From positions 1-64,000 of the forward strand of contig JAKVCA010000005.1 in NCBI GenBank assembly GCA_022448315.1: DNA of 64,000 nt. Reading direction: 5' to 3'. This DNA is from Pirellulaceae bacterium (lineage in GTDB: Bacteria > Planctomycetota > Planctomycetia > Pirellulales > Pirellulaceae). The notes below the pieces were generated by a model that was not told the origin of the DNA, searched no databases, and saw only the letters and a program-made list of their open reading frames with translations. Shown piece by piece: positions 8,617-18,146 of this stretch (its first letter is position 1; each line of letters opens with the position of its first letter). The translations under genes and the position numbers were made by a program.

Positions 8617-11463
8617 ATGAACGCAACGAGCCTGAATGAACTCGACGAGGTGGAGGGTGGAACTGAATCCATCAAAATCGAAGGCGCTCGGACACATAAT
8701 CTCAAATCGGTAAGTGTAGAGATTCCACGCAACCGATTCGTCGTGGTGACCGGACCGAGCGGATCCGGAAAGAGCAGTCTGGTTTTCGATACCATCTTCG
8801 CCGAGGGCCAACGTCAATATATCGAGACGCTCTCGGTTTACGTGCGGCAATTGATGGACCAGATGGAACGCCCGGATGTGGACACCATTTCCGGGCTCCA
8901 GCCAACCTTGTGCATTGATCAAAATCCTGGCAGCTTCAATCCGCGATCGACGGTCGCGACCGTCACCGAAATCTACGACTATCTGCGGCTGCTGTTCGCG
9001 CGTTGTGGCGAGGTTAGTTGTTATCAGTGTGGTGAGCCTATTCGCCAGCAGACCACCGATGAAATTCAGGAGCAGTTGATGGAACTGCCCTTACGCACAC
9101 GCCTGATGATTCTCGCTCCCATGGTCCGAGGACGTCGCGGGGCGCACCAGGATGTATTAACGCAAATACGAAAGGCGGGGTTTGTTCGTGTTCGCATCGA
9201 TGGCGAAATCTACGATGTTGAGGCATTGCCTGAGATTGAACCACGCAAACTCCACTCGATCGATGCAATCATGGACCGAATTGTGACCAAAGAAGAATCT
9301 GGTCCCCGCATCGCAGATGCCGTTCACCTGGCGTGTCGTTACGCGGACGGTCTGGTCACGGCCGTCTACCAGATTCCCGAGCATCAGGAAGGGAACGTTC
9401 ATTGGGATGAGGTATTGTTCAGTACGCAACACGCGTGCGCAGATTGCAACCTGAGCTATGAAGAACTAGAACCGCGGACGTTCAGCTTCAATAGTCCTTA
9501 CGGCGCCTGTCCGGACTGCGATGGACTTGGAGTGATTGAGAGTTTTGATGAGGAGATGGTGTACCCAGATCGGTCGATTTCCGTCTCGGAGAATGGCATT
9601 GCGATTTGGAAGCATCTCAAAAAATCGGCCCTCAACCAACAGCAGACATTGGTGGAAGACTTTTGCTCGTCCGTGGGGTGTGACATGTCTGACCCACCAG
9701 AAAATTGGACGACCAACCAATGGGAGAAATTTCTTTACGGGAGCGAACGTCGGCCAAAGTTCATTGGTTTGTTGAATTTGCTCGAGCAGTCCTTTTCGAC
9801 GGAAACGACGAAAACCCGTCTGGAAAAATTGCAGGCTTATCGGGATCAAGTGACCTGTCGAACTTGCGAAGGCTCTCGACTGCGTCCGGAAGCCAACCAT
9901 GTTCGGATTGCGGGCAAAACGATGGGCGAAGTGACCCGACTGAGTGTCGATCAGGCACTCGAGTTCTTCAAGCAGCATGTCGTGGGCGAGATCGAAGAGC
10001 AGATCGCCGGGCCCTTACTCCGAGAGATTGTGCATCGCCTTGAATTCCTGGTCAAAGTCGGCGCCGAGTACCTTTCTCTGGATCGTGCCGCCGATAGCCT
10101 GAGTGGCGGGGAGCTGCAGCGAGTGCGATTGGCGACCAATATTGGATCTGGATTATGTGGGGTTTGCTACATTCTTGACGAGCCCTCGATTGGTCTGCAT
10201 CCCCGGGATAACGCTCGTCTCATTTCCGCATTGCGAGAACTCCAGCGTCAGGACAATACGGTCCTCATCGTGGAGCATGATGAGTCGGTGATGCGCGAAG
10301 CGGACTGGCTCGTCGACATTGGCCCAAAAGCAGGATTGGATGGAGGGAATGTCGTTGCCGAGGGGCCGGTACAGAAAATCATGGAATGCACGGACTCGAT
10401 CACGGGCCAGTTTTTATCGGGTAAAAAGTCGATTGGTTCCATTCGAACTGAACCTCGGCCCGCACGTGAAGCCAAAATTCACTTGAGTGGGGTGACCACC
10501 AACAACCTCCAGAATGTGGATTTGGAATTGCCCTTGGGGCTTTTTGTCTGCGTGACGGGGGTCAGCGGATCGGGCAAAAGCAGTTTGATCAATGAGACAC
10601 TCGCACCCGCATTGCAGAAGCGACTCGGATTACAAAGCGCTCGCCCCGGTCCGCATCAGTCCCTCAGGGGAGCAAGTCAGGTCCAAAGAATGATCGTGGT
10701 GGATCAGTTGCCGATTGGGAGAACACCACGAGGAAACGCGGCCACTTATACGGGCGTGTTTGATGAAATTCGAAAGGTCTATTCCAAGACCAAATTGTCG
10801 AGACAACTCGGGTTTCGCGTCTCAAGATTCAGCTTCAATGCGAAAGGTGGGCGTTGTGAGGAGTGTCAGGGACTTGGGGTGAAACGTATCGAGATGAACT
10901 TTCTTCCGGATCTTTACGTCAGCTGTCCGGTCTGTCGCGGCAAAAGGTTTAATCGACAAACGCTTAAGGTTCTCTATAAGGGAAAGTCGATTGCTGACGT
11001 GCTTGAAATGCCGATCGATGAAGCCCTGGAATTCTTTGAAAATGTTGAGGCCATTCGGAAAGTATTGGCCTCACTCTCTGACGTTGGCTTGGGCTATCTG
11101 AAGCTTGGCCAGCCAGCGACCACGCTTTCAGGAGGGGAGGCGCAACGCGTGAAATTGGCAAGCGAACTCGCAAAATCATCCAATCAGCACACCATGTTCG
11201 TTTTCGATGAACCGACCCTTGGCCTCCACTTTGTGGATGTGGAGCGTTTGTTGAACGTGATCCAACGCCTGGTCGATGCTGGGAACTCCGTCGTCGTTGT
11301 TGAGCACCATTTGGATCTGGTAAAGAACGCCGACTGGGTGATCGATCTCGGACCAGGGGGCGGAGCCGCCGGCGGGCAGATTGTTTCAGCGGGGACACCT
11401 GCTTCGGTGGCGGCATGCGAAGCCAGTTACACGGGCCAGTTCCTTAAGCAATTGATCGAGTAA
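8617..11463 (+). CDS. uvrA: Excinuclease ABC subunit A
   Basis: UvrA is the damage-sensing ATPase of nucleotide excision repair and loads UvrB. At 948 residues it is full length, with two ABC modules. Walker A motifs are GPSGSGKSS (46-54) and GVSGSGKSS (648-656); signatures are LSGGELQRV (495-503) and LSGGEAQRV (837-845). The first zinc module has CADC (Cys274/277) and CPDC (Cys298/301); the second has Cys747, 750, 770 and 773. DEPSIGLHPRDN and DEPTLGLHF are the Walker B regions. IGRTPRGNAATYTG matches the conserved UvrA DNA-binding segment. It is a single gene after a long leader. Some phyla carry paralogues, so whether this is the main copy is unknown. Confidence 0.97.
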   Translation: MNATSLNELDEVEGGTESIKIEGARTHNLKSVSVEIPRNRFVVVTGPSGSGKSSLVFDTIFAEGQRQYIETLSVYVRQLMDQMERPDVDTISGLQPTLCIDQNPGSFNPRSTVATVTEIYDYLRLLFARCGEVSCYQCGEPIRQQTTDEIQEQLMELPLRTRLMILAPMVRGRRGAHQDVLTQIRKAGFVRVRIDGEIYDVEALPEIEPRKLHSIDAIMDRIVTKEESGPRIADAVHLACRYADGLVTAVYQIPEHQEGNVHWDEVLFSTQHACADCNLSYEELEPRTFSFNSPYGACPDCDGLGVIESFDEEMVYPDRSISVSENGIAIWKHLKKSALNQQQTLVEDFCSSVGCDMSDPPENWTTNQWEKFLYGSERRPKFIGLLNLLEQSFSTETTKTRLEKLQAYRDQVTCRTCEGSRLRPEANHVRIAGKTMGEVTRLSVDQALEFFKQHVVGEIEEQIAGPLLREIVHRLEFLVKVGAEYLSLDRAADSLSGGELQRVRLATNIGSGLCGVCYILDEPSIGLHPRDNARLISALRELQRQDNTVLIVEHDESVMREADWLVDIGPKAGLDGGNVVAEGPVQKIMECTDSITGQFLSGKKSIGSIRTEPRPAREAKIHLSGVTTNNLQNVDLELPLGLFVCVTGVSGSGKSSLINETLAPALQKRLGLQSARPGPHQSLRGASQVQRMIVVDQLPIGRTPRGNAATYTGVFDEIRKVYSKTKLSRQLGFRVSRFSFNAKGGRCEECQGLGVKRIEMNFLPDLYVSCPVCRGKRFNRQTLKVLYKGKSIADVLEMPIDEALEFFENVEAIRKVLASLSDVGLGYLKLGQPATTLSGGEAQRVKLASELAKSSNQHTMFVFDEPTLGLHFVDVERLLNVIQRLVDAGNSVVVVEHHLDLVKNADWVIDLGPGGGAAGGQIVSAGTPASVAACEASYTGQFLKQLIE

Positions 11464-11523
11464 CACGTACTTTGACATAAGGTTTTGCACGTCGATGCGG
11501 AAAACGTCTCAAGAGTCCCGAGT

Positions 11524-12996
11524 CTAAGGCGAGCGGGTGGATGCAATGGCATCCGACTTTGGCGGTCGCTGGAGAATGTTGGAGATAATCTGACTCGGTC
11601 TCCCCGCCGTCAAGTGTTGTTCCTGCCCGTTGTGGAAATAGACCAGTTTGGAGTGGTCCAGACCAAACTGCCTCAGGATAGTCGCTTGATAGTCATTCGG
11701 GGTCACCACATTCTCGACCGCCTTGTGCCCAAACTCATCTGTGGCCCCGTAGGTCATGCCTCCTCGAATTCCACCTCCGGCAAGCCAGGTAGAAAAACCC
11801 TGTCCGTTGTGGTCGCGACCAACGGTCTTTGGGTCGCCATGGTTCTCGGTCACTGGAAGTCGACCAATCTCTCCCCCCCAGTGAACCAAGGTGGTTTCCA
11901 GCAGTCCCCGTTGCTTGAGGTCTTTGACCAATGCGGCACTTGGCTGGTCGGTTCGCTTACAAACGGAGGTCAAATTCTTCTGGATATGATTGTGGTTGTC
12001 CCATGGTTGGCCGCCCAAGAAGAGCTGAACAAATCGAACGCCCCGCTCAACCAGACGACGTGCGATCAAACATCGTTTGCCGTATTCTTCGGTTTCGGGT
12101 TGATCGATTCCGTAAAGTCGAAGTGTCGCCTCGGTTTCCTGGCTGATATCGAGCGCCTCTTTGGCGGCCACCTGCATGTTGGCTGCCATTTCGTAACTGG
12201 CGATCCTCGCCTCGAGATCCACCTCACCCGCGTGCTGCTGCAAATGGCGTTGGTTGAGGAAGTTCAATAGCTCAAGGTTCTGTTCCTGGAGTCCATCACG
12301 GAGACGTTGCGGAGGGTCAAGATTCAGAATACGAGGTTCTTTTGCCCTCAACACCGTCCCCTGAAAAAGAGGTGGCATCCAACCGCTGGACCAGTTGTGG
12401 GTTCCATCAACAGGGTGTCCACCAGGATCAGAAAGGACCATGTAAGCCGGAAGTTCCCGAGTTTCGCTGCCCAGTCCGTAGACCAGCCATGAGCCGAGTG
12501 TTGGCCGCCCCGTAATCGCCGGAATGCCAGCGTGCATGTAGCGAATCGAAACCTCGTGACCATTGAATCCCGTGTGCATCGACCGAACGACGCAGATATC
12601 GTCGGCAATCGACCCAATGTGCGGGAGGAGTTCCGAGACCTCTGTACCGCACTCGCCTCGGTGGGAGAATTTCCAGGGACTGCCCAGCAGTTTTTTACTC
12701 GCGCGATTCACAAAGCTGTATTTCACATCACCCGAGTAATCTTCTCCGGAGCGTTTCTGCAGTTCAGGTTTGGGGTCCAGCAGGTCCATGTGCGAAGGAC
12801 CTCCATGCATGAACAATGAGATCATTGCATTGGCCTGAGGCTGAAAATGAGGATCTTTCAGAGACAGATCGAACTGCCGTAGACTGCGAGGGGCATCTCC
12901 GGGATTGGCACGAGCATGGTCCTCGTTCAAGAGCCAAGCCAATGCCATGGATCCAATTCCCATCGCGTTTTGGGCCAAAAAGGATCGACGGTCCAT
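11524..12996 (-). CDS. DUF1501 protein with Tat-like signal
   Basis: 490 residues, starting at the ATG at 12996 that follows GAGGA at good spacing; longer upstream starts give an implausible N-terminus. MDRRSFLAQNAMGIGSMALAW is a twin-arginine-type leader. The body has family features: MISLFMHGGPSHMDLLDPKP, SELLPHIGSIADDICVVRSM, GRPTLGSWLVYGLG and a C-terminal TLVHWGGEIGRLP...DHNGQGFSTWLAGGG. DUF1501 proteins are related to the alkaline-phosphatase/sulfatase fold and are encoded with PSCyt1 cytochromes in planctomycetes. It is the second gene of a pair with 13100-16207, 103 bp downstream. Biochemical role unknown. Confidence 0.88.
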   Translation of the reverse strand: MDRRSFLAQNAMGIGSMALAWLLNEDHARANPGDAPRSLRQFDLSLKDPHFQPQANAMISLFMHGGPSHMDLLDPKPELQKRSGEDYSGDVKYSFVNRASKKLLGSPWKFSHRGECGTEVSELLPHIGSIADDICVVRSMHTGFNGHEVSIRYMHAGIPAITGRPTLGSWLVYGLGSETRELPAYMVLSDPGGHPVDGTHNWSSGWMPPLFQGTVLRAKEPRILNLDPPQRLRDGLQEQNLELLNFLNQRHLQQHAGEVDLEARIASYEMAANMQVAAKEALDISQETEATLRLYGIDQPETEEYGKRCLIARRLVERGVRFVQLFLGGQPWDNHNHIQKNLTSVCKRTDQPSAALVKDLKQRGLLETTLVHWGGEIGRLPVTENHGDPKTVGRDHNGQGFSTWLAGGGIRGGMTYGATDEFGHKAVENVVTPNDYQATILRQFGLDHSKLVYFHNGQEQHLTAGRPSQIISNILQRPPKSDAIASTRSP

Positions 12997-13099
12997 AGTA
13001 GAGTCCTCGTGGATGACATCTGGTTTGAGTTTGATCGTCCAAAGTGTCGGGGGCCGCTTGCGAGGGAGGGTGAAGCGAACCCCAAACCTCAAAATGAAA

Positions 13100-16000
13100 T
13101 TACTCGACGTACAAAAATTCGTTACTTCCCAACAGGTTCTGGCAAAGGCTGATCAAAGCCTGCTGAAGGGCACTCGACGGATTCTTCGCCTGGGAATCGT
13201 GTTTGACCTGCTGTTTCAACCACTGGGTTACATGATCGAACTCGTCGATCTCTGGCGCTCGCTGGTAGGCGAGCCACCACGCGAGGATGACCTGTTTTTC
13301 AATGGACGATGCGTTCGGGCCCTGGAAGTCTGTGTCCGATTGCCACTTCAGATCGGCACCGGAACTTTCGAGAGTCACGGGCCAGCGGAAGCTGTCGAAG
13401 CTTTGCTCGCCTCGACTGTCCACAACAAACGCGATTTCTTCACCCGCCACGACATGCGTATCCACGTGGGTTGTCAACTCCTGATTGTGAGTGACAAACT
13501 CTCCGAGCAAGCCAACGCGACTGGAGTAGATTCGACCTCGTACACCATTACCCTGATCAGAACCGTGGCTGAGTTTGCCCTCGATCCTAAGCTGCCCGTC
13601 AATACCAGCCCGCCATTTTCGGATCACTGCCAGTTCGGCGTCGGGATGGCCACCCTGCGCGTTCAGCGTGCACCATCCCAAATTCGTATCGGGGAGTTTT
13701 TCGCCTCCTTGCCAACTGGACCCTGTCCAGTGAGGCAGGGGTTCGAAGGAAAACCCACTCTCTTCCTCTTTGCCGAATCCATAGCTCCATGGCGATTGAA
13801 TTTGCTGCAATGCGGAATCTTTGCGAGGGACCTGATCTTCTGGAATCTGAGCTTCTGCGTCTTCGGCGATTCGTTCCGCCATGAGCTTGGCCTGATCGAG
13901 CAGGAATTGGCTATTCAGCAGCATCAGGGACTGTGGGGCGACCGTGGCGTGCACGCGCCGATCGCAGTTGGTTTCCATAATCGGGGCGTCGAAAGCTTGG
14001 AGAAAAGCGACTGGCTGGGAACGGCGAACCTGCAGGTAGATGCTTCGACGTGTGTCTTGTGTGGCGACAACCTGACCGGTGTCGTCCTCCTTCAACGAAA
14101 CTGACGCCCCAAAAAGCGTCTGATCGAGTTGGCCAGAGGCCGTCAGGATTTTATCTCGGATGATTTCGGCTTCGAGTCGGCGAACCGGATAACGCCAGAG
14201 CCATTGATTGTCCTGATCCACTTCGGCTGATTTCGCGTCAATCTGGGACTGTTGGCGGTAGGTGTAGCTGTGGACGATCAATCGGTGAAGGTGCTTGAGG
14301 CTCCAACCTTGATCCGCCAGTTCGCAAGCAAGCCAATCCAGTAATTCTGGATGAGTCGGCCGTTCACCCAAGTTGCCAAAATCGCTGGGAGTTCCGACGA
14401 TGCCCCGACCGAAATGGTGCATCCAGATGCGATTAACAAAAACACGGTTGAAGAGGGGGTGCCGCCCTGAGGTCAAAGATTTCGCCCACGACAGTCGGCG
14501 GCCCGAGGTCGATCGATCCGGATTGTTTGCCTCCAGATCCGCTCGTTGGCCCTCGTCGTATAAAACCGTGGCTTCACCCGGAGCAACAGCTCGGACCGGC
14601 TGCCGGTAATCACCCCGGTAAAACAGTTGCGTTTCGGGCTGGGAATTGGCGGGTTCGACCAAAGCTCGCAGGAAACGTTCCGGTGGTTTCTTGGCCCGGA
14701 TTTCCGCAATTTTTGTGTCGTAGGTTTTAAGATCATCGGCGGCGGCCTGATTGTATTGGTAAAGGACGCCCGGACTGATATTGACACTCGGATTTTTGTC
14801 GAGCAACGCCTTTTGTTCGTCCGTTCGATCTTTGGCGGCGGTCTCATAGGCGAGTTTCAACTGCTCACGCAGGGGCTCGTCATATTTTTCGAGTTCTTTG
14901 GCTAACGCTTCTGCCATGTAGACCTTCTGTTTTTCACCTTTTTCTTTGGCCACCGTTTGAGCCTCGCTCTCAATCTCTGCGGCACGCTTTCGGTCCGAAT
15001 CCGTGTAGAGCGAAACTTTTCTTTGGTTCGGGTTTTTCCACGCCTGTGCATCGAGTGCCGGTTCGAAAATGGCACGAAGACGGTAGTAGTCTTCTTGAAG
15101 AATGGGATCATAGCGATGGTCATGACATTGAGCGCAGGCAAAGCTCAGCCCCATCAAGCTCGTCGATACAATTTTGAGTGAGTCGGCGATCGTCTGATTT
15201 CGTGCGAGCGGTTCATCCACACCCCCTTGGCCCGTCCCATCTGCCGCCATGCGGAGGAAACCAGTTGCGGCAAGCAACTCGATCTGCTCCGCGTCAAGAT
15301 TGTCGTGAGGCGGGGAAACCAGTTCATCCCCGGCCAGTTGTTCGACGATGAACTGATCAATGGGTTTGTCAGCGTTCATCGAACGGATCACGTAGTCGCG
15401 GTAGTGATAGGCCCATTGCCGAGGTTGATCCGCATTGGTGAAGCCTTCGCTATCGGCGTAGCCAGCGGTGTCCAGCCAATGACGTCCCCAGCGTTCCCCG
15501 TAGTGCGGTGATTCAAGCAACTTATTCACCCAACGCGTGTAGGCATCAGGTTGGTCATCCTTGATGAATGCTTCCAGAGCTTCGCGGGAGGGGGGAAGGC
15601 CCGTCAAGTCGTAGGCCACGCGAATGGCGAGTGTTCGCCGGCTCGCTTCCGGGGACCAGTCCAACTGATGCTCGCGAAGGCGAGCCAGAACAAAGCGGTC
15701 GATATCATTGACAATCCTTGGATCGTCCACCGATGGCGGCGAGGGACGCGTCAAGGTTTGGAAGAACCAGAAGGATCGTTCTTCGGGAGTCAAGCCAATT
15801 CCATCCGGAATCTGCTCGGGTTCAGGCCGAGCCGTCTTCGCACCCTGCTCAATCCAACGGATCAAAATGTCGGTATGCTCCGTGGAAACTTTGGCGGACC
15901 CAGGAGGCATCTCGTGGTCTTGGATTCTCTGAATCAGAAAGCTGTCTTCTGCATCACCCGGAACAATGGCCGGACCCGAATCTCCCCCTGAGATCTGACG

Positions 16001-16207
16001 GCGAACCTGCCGCAGGTCCAGCCCGCCCTCGAAGTCATTGGTAGCGCCATGACAGTCAAAGCAGTGTTCGCGAAAAATGGGGCGGATATCGGCCTCGAAT
16101 GTGAGCGTTTCCGATGGAGCGGCGGAAAGTGTTGGCCCCAGAGGGAACAACGTGATTGCAAGGATGAAGACCAGCCGCGGTAGGCTGCAATCGAAGGTTA
16201 GGTTCAT
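13100..16207 (-). CDS. PSCyt1/DUF1549/DUF1553 large planctomycete cytochrome-like protein
   Basis: A 1035-residue exported protein. Residues 1-30 are a signal peptide (LVFILAITLFPLGPTLSAA). A class I-type haem-binding motif CFDCH occurs at 49-53, with EMPPGSAKV as a likely axial Met region near 100. DUF1549 follows (RVAYDLTGLPPSREALEAF, HYGERWGRHWLD), with a second CAQCHDHRYDP. DUF1553 forms the C-terminus (SGRHPLFNRVFVNRIWMHHFG, HRLIVHSYTYRQQS, LMLLNSQFLLDQA). About 40-50 residues near the middle look coiled-coil (EIESEAQTVAKEKGEKQK). It is followed by DUF1501 on the same strand. The pair is thought to act on periplasmic substrates, possibly polysaccharides, but the reaction is unknown. Confidence 0.92.
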   Translation of the reverse strand: MNLTFDCSLPRLVFILAITLFPLGPTLSAAPSETLTFEADIRPIFREHCFDCHGATNDFEGGLDLRQVRRQISGGDSGPAIVPGDAEDSFLIQRIQDHEMPPGSAKVSTEHTDILIRWIEQGAKTARPEPEQIPDGIGLTPEERSFWFFQTLTRPSPPSVDDPRIVNDIDRFVLARLREHQLDWSPEASRRTLAIRVAYDLTGLPPSREALEAFIKDDQPDAYTRWVNKLLESPHYGERWGRHWLDTAGYADSEGFTNADQPRQWAYHYRDYVIRSMNADKPIDQFIVEQLAGDELVSPPHDNLDAEQIELLAATGFLRMAADGTGQGGVDEPLARNQTIADSLKIVSTSLMGLSFACAQCHDHRYDPILQEDYYRLRAIFEPALDAQAWKNPNQRKVSLYTDSDRKRAAEIESEAQTVAKEKGEKQKVYMAEALAKELEKYDEPLREQLKLAYETAAKDRTDEQKALLDKNPSVNISPGVLYQYNQAAADDLKTYDTKIAEIRAKKPPERFLRALVEPANSQPETQLFYRGDYRQPVRAVAPGEATVLYDEGQRADLEANNPDRSTSGRRLSWAKSLTSGRHPLFNRVFVNRIWMHHFGRGIVGTPSDFGNLGERPTHPELLDWLACELADQGWSLKHLHRLIVHSYTYRQQSQIDAKSAEVDQDNQWLWRYPVRRLEAEIIRDKILTASGQLDQTLFGASVSLKEDDTGQVVATQDTRRSIYLQVRRSQPVAFLQAFDAPIMETNCDRRVHATVAPQSLMLLNSQFLLDQAKLMAERIAEDAEAQIPEDQVPRKDSALQQIQSPWSYGFGKEEESGFSFEPLPHWTGSSWQGGEKLPDTNLGWCTLNAQGGHPDAELAVIRKWRAGIDGQLRIEGKLSHGSDQGNGVRGRIYSSRVGLLGEFVTHNQELTTHVDTHVVAGEEIAFVVDSRGEQSFDSFRWPVTLESSGADLKWQSDTDFQGPNASSIEKQVILAWWLAYQRAPEIDEFDHVTQWLKQQVKHDSQAKNPSSALQQALISLCQNLLGSNEFLYVE

Positions 16208-16340
16208 GAAAACCAGCCTCTGAACATAACAACGTGGCAGGAGAACTTGGCGGGAAAACTTCGTCGGAACTGGTTCGCCACTCGCTCACCCGATCCATCG
16301 AGTTTATTGGGGCGATGCCAACGGCCTTTCAGGGGAAGCA

Positions 16341-16360
16341 TCTGAGAAATGCTTCTCAGA
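16341..16360. other. Short perfect hairpin between VanZ-like and PSCyt1 genes
   Basis: TCTGAGAA and TTCTCAGA pair perfectly over 8 bp around ATGC, followed on the plus strand by ACTGCTTTTT. It lies about 110 bp past the VanZ-like stop. On the minus strand the T-run is on the wrong side, so terminator function is uncertain. Confidence 0.35.
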
Positions 16361-16468
16361 ACTGCTTTTTCATCATAGCCGATCGAGATTGAATGGCCTA
16401 ATTTTTACCGCAGATTCCTTGCGGTCCTGTCAGTTGCCTGACGGAGGACTCAGCCGGTTCCTGAAGGA

Positions 16469-16921
16469 CTACTGAGACAGACTCTGCCGGCCCGTTTTCC
16501 AAACCGGAAAAGAGGGACGCAGAGGGGAAGCTTGAAGGATAACCATGAATCCCAGAACACCAAGTCCAGCTCCGAACAAGTCGGCAAACCAATCCGCGAT
16601 GTCCATGGAACGCTTAGGGATAAAACTCTGAAGATATTCGTCCAGAGCCCCGTAAACGGCGGCAACGCTCACTGCGATTCCATTCGCGAGGGCTTGGGAA
16701 AGTCGCCACGACCAACGCAGATATCCCAAAACCAAAAAGGAAAGTCCAGCGTAAAGAATGGCGTGGGCCACCTTGTCCATGTGGGGCCATGATAACATCC
16801 ACGCCCGTTTCGCGGCTTGCACCGTATCACCCGGTAGATGGGTGCTTACAAAGGCGAGTGTCCAGTAACCCAATAAAATGATGAAGACAACACGTCCGAA
16901 TCTAGAGGTCTTGCCGAGCAT
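16469..16921 (-). CDS. VanZ-like membrane protein
   Basis: 150 residues from the ATG at 16921, preceded by GGGAG; an upstream start at 17029 gives a polar extension without family character. Four hydrophobic segments are visible (about 10-27, 52-67, 80-92 and 112-130). Family motifs are DKVAHAILYAGLSFL (49-63), YGALDEYLQSFIP (90-102) and the charged RSMDIADWFADLFGAGLG (104-121), the hallmark of VanZ proteins. VanZ of the Tn1546 cluster gives low-level teicoplanin resistance; most genomic homologues have no known function. There is no glycopeptide-resistance cluster here, so resistance should not be inferred. Confidence 0.85.
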   Translation of the reverse strand: MLGKTSRFGRVVFIILLGYWTLAFVSTHLPGDTVQAAKRAWMLSWPHMDKVAHAILYAGLSFLVLGYLRWSWRLSQALANGIAVSVAAVYGALDEYLQSFIPKRSMDIADWFADLFGAGLGVLGFMVILQASPLRPSFPVWKTGRQSLSQ

Positions 16922-17210
16922 GGTTCCGCTCCCGTTTGCGATGCAGGGCAGGTGAAGACTCGAGCGTTCATTCCGATGCCCTTTAGCGAGTGGCGGCAGG
17001 AGATTAATGGAATCGCGTTTAGTCGGCAAGGCGTTTTTGTGGACCGAGGACGAGCAAAGATTCCCATGGGTGGGGTTGCCAATTGAGTTGACGGTTCTCT
17101 AATACAGCAGGAGTTTTGGTTGGGATTTCCGTTGAATTCGGAGATCGGGCGATTGATGCCCCATGAACGCGGGTGAGAAACTCAAAAAGATTGAGATGGA
17201 AGGGCAAGAG

Positions 17211-17966
17211 ATGAACGTGACGATCCGGGTGCTTATCTTCAGCTTGTTGAGTTTAATGATCGCGGGAGGGTGTCAATCTGAACTCGAAATCTCTACGGTG
17301 GATTTGAATGAGCCCTCCACGGTCGAAGAGTTGACGACGGAGGTCGAGACGTCCGCGGTGACGGAGTCGGAGAATGGTCCTGATGAAGAAACGGAGAACA
17401 GTCAGATGACTGGAGAAACCAAGTTGGCGATGGCGACACTGGGTTCAGGCTGCTTCTGGTGCACCGAAGCATTCTTTCAGGAAGTCAAAGGGGTCAAAAA
17501 GGTTGAGTCAGGATACTCCGGCGGTCCAGTGGAGAACCCAACCTACAAGGCCGTCTGCTCCGGTCTGACCGGGCACGCCGAGGTGGTGCAGGTGACATTT
17601 GACCCGGCGGTGGTTTCCTTCACTGAGATTCTTGAAATCTTCTTCCGGACTCACGATCCTACAACTTTAAACCGTCAGGGCGCGGATGTGGGGACGCAGT
17701 ATCGTTCTGCGATTTTCTACCATGATGAAGAGCAGAAGAAGGTGGCGGAAGAAGTGAAGTCCAAGCTGGATCAAGCGGGTATATGGCCCAATCCGATCGT
17801 GACGGAAGTGACCGCCTTCGACAAGTTTTACGCGGCTGAAGACTACCATCAGGATTACTTCAAATTGAATCCCAACGCCGGCTACTGCCAGGCGGTCATC
17901 ATGCCGAAACTCGCCAAGTTTCGGAAAGTGTTTGAAGAGAAACTCGTAGGCAGCGAACAAGAGTAG
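17211..17966 (+). CDS. msrA: Peptide methionine sulfoxide reductase A, lipoprotein form
   Basis: MsrA reduces the S-epimer of methionine sulfoxide in proteins. The catalytic motif GCFWC is at 80-84 (Cys81). Further family motifs are GYSGGPVENPTYKAVCSGLTGHAE, VGTQYRSAIFY and AAEDYHQDYF. The start is put at the ATG at 17211 because it gives a clean lipoprotein signal, with a hydrophobic stretch then IAGGC (lipid Cys21). Residues 26-70 are an acidic linker to the enzyme domain. The enzyme therefore likely sits outside the cytoplasmic membrane and repairs envelope proteins. Upstream in-frame ATGs at 17163 and 17196 would spoil the signal. No msrB is adjacent. Confidence 0.95.
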   Translation: MNVTIRVLIFSLLSLMIAGGCQSELEISTVDLNEPSTVEELTTEVETSAVTESENGPDEETENSQMTGETKLAMATLGSGCFWCTEAFFQEVKGVKKVESGYSGGPVENPTYKAVCSGLTGHAEVVQVTFDPAVVSFTEILEIFFRTHDPTTLNRQGADVGTQYRSAIFYHDEEQKKVAEEVKSKLDQAGIWPNPIVTEVTAFDKFYAAEDYHQDYFKLNPNAGYCQAVIMPKLAKFRKVFEEKLVGSEQE

Positions 17967-18038
17967 GTTTTATATTCGGATCGCAGTCCGAACGGCCGTC
18001 TCGTGTTGAGACGCTTTACAAAGCACGCCTCGCTCATA

Positions 18039-18081
18039 AAACAAGGCCCGGCTCGCCTTTGACGTGGACCGGGCCTCGTTT
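18039..18081. terminator. Bidirectional terminator-like hairpin between converging genes
   Basis: AGGCCCGG (18044-18051) and CCGGGCCT (18069-18076) form a perfect 8-bp GC stem, extended after one mismatch by AAAC/GTTT. It lies between msrA (plus) and the isomerase gene (minus), with A/T-rich flanks on both sides, as expected for a shared terminator. Confidence 0.6.
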
Positions 18082-18146
18082 GTGCGCCGAACTCGTCGCG
18101 AATTGAAAACGCATTCACTCCCCGACAGCTTTTGAGGCGGTAGCCG

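Noticed and set aside
11485-12270. 261-codon plus-strand frame after uvrA
   Set aside because: Opposite strand of the DUF1501 gene with no recognisable motifs.
12905-14104. 399-codon open frame on the plus strand
   Set aside because: It lies fully opposite the DUF1501 and PSCyt1 genes, whose frames carry clear family motifs. Its translation shows no domain and it is a shadow of high-GC coding DNA.
16469-16921. Glycopeptide resistance gene
   Set aside because: VanZ-like proteins are widespread without vanHAX genes, none of which is here, so resistance cannot be claimed.
17211-17966. MsrA as a selenoprotein candidate near tRNA-Sec
   Set aside because: Its catalytic motif has an encoded Cys (GCFWC), and no in-frame TGA occurs within the gene.
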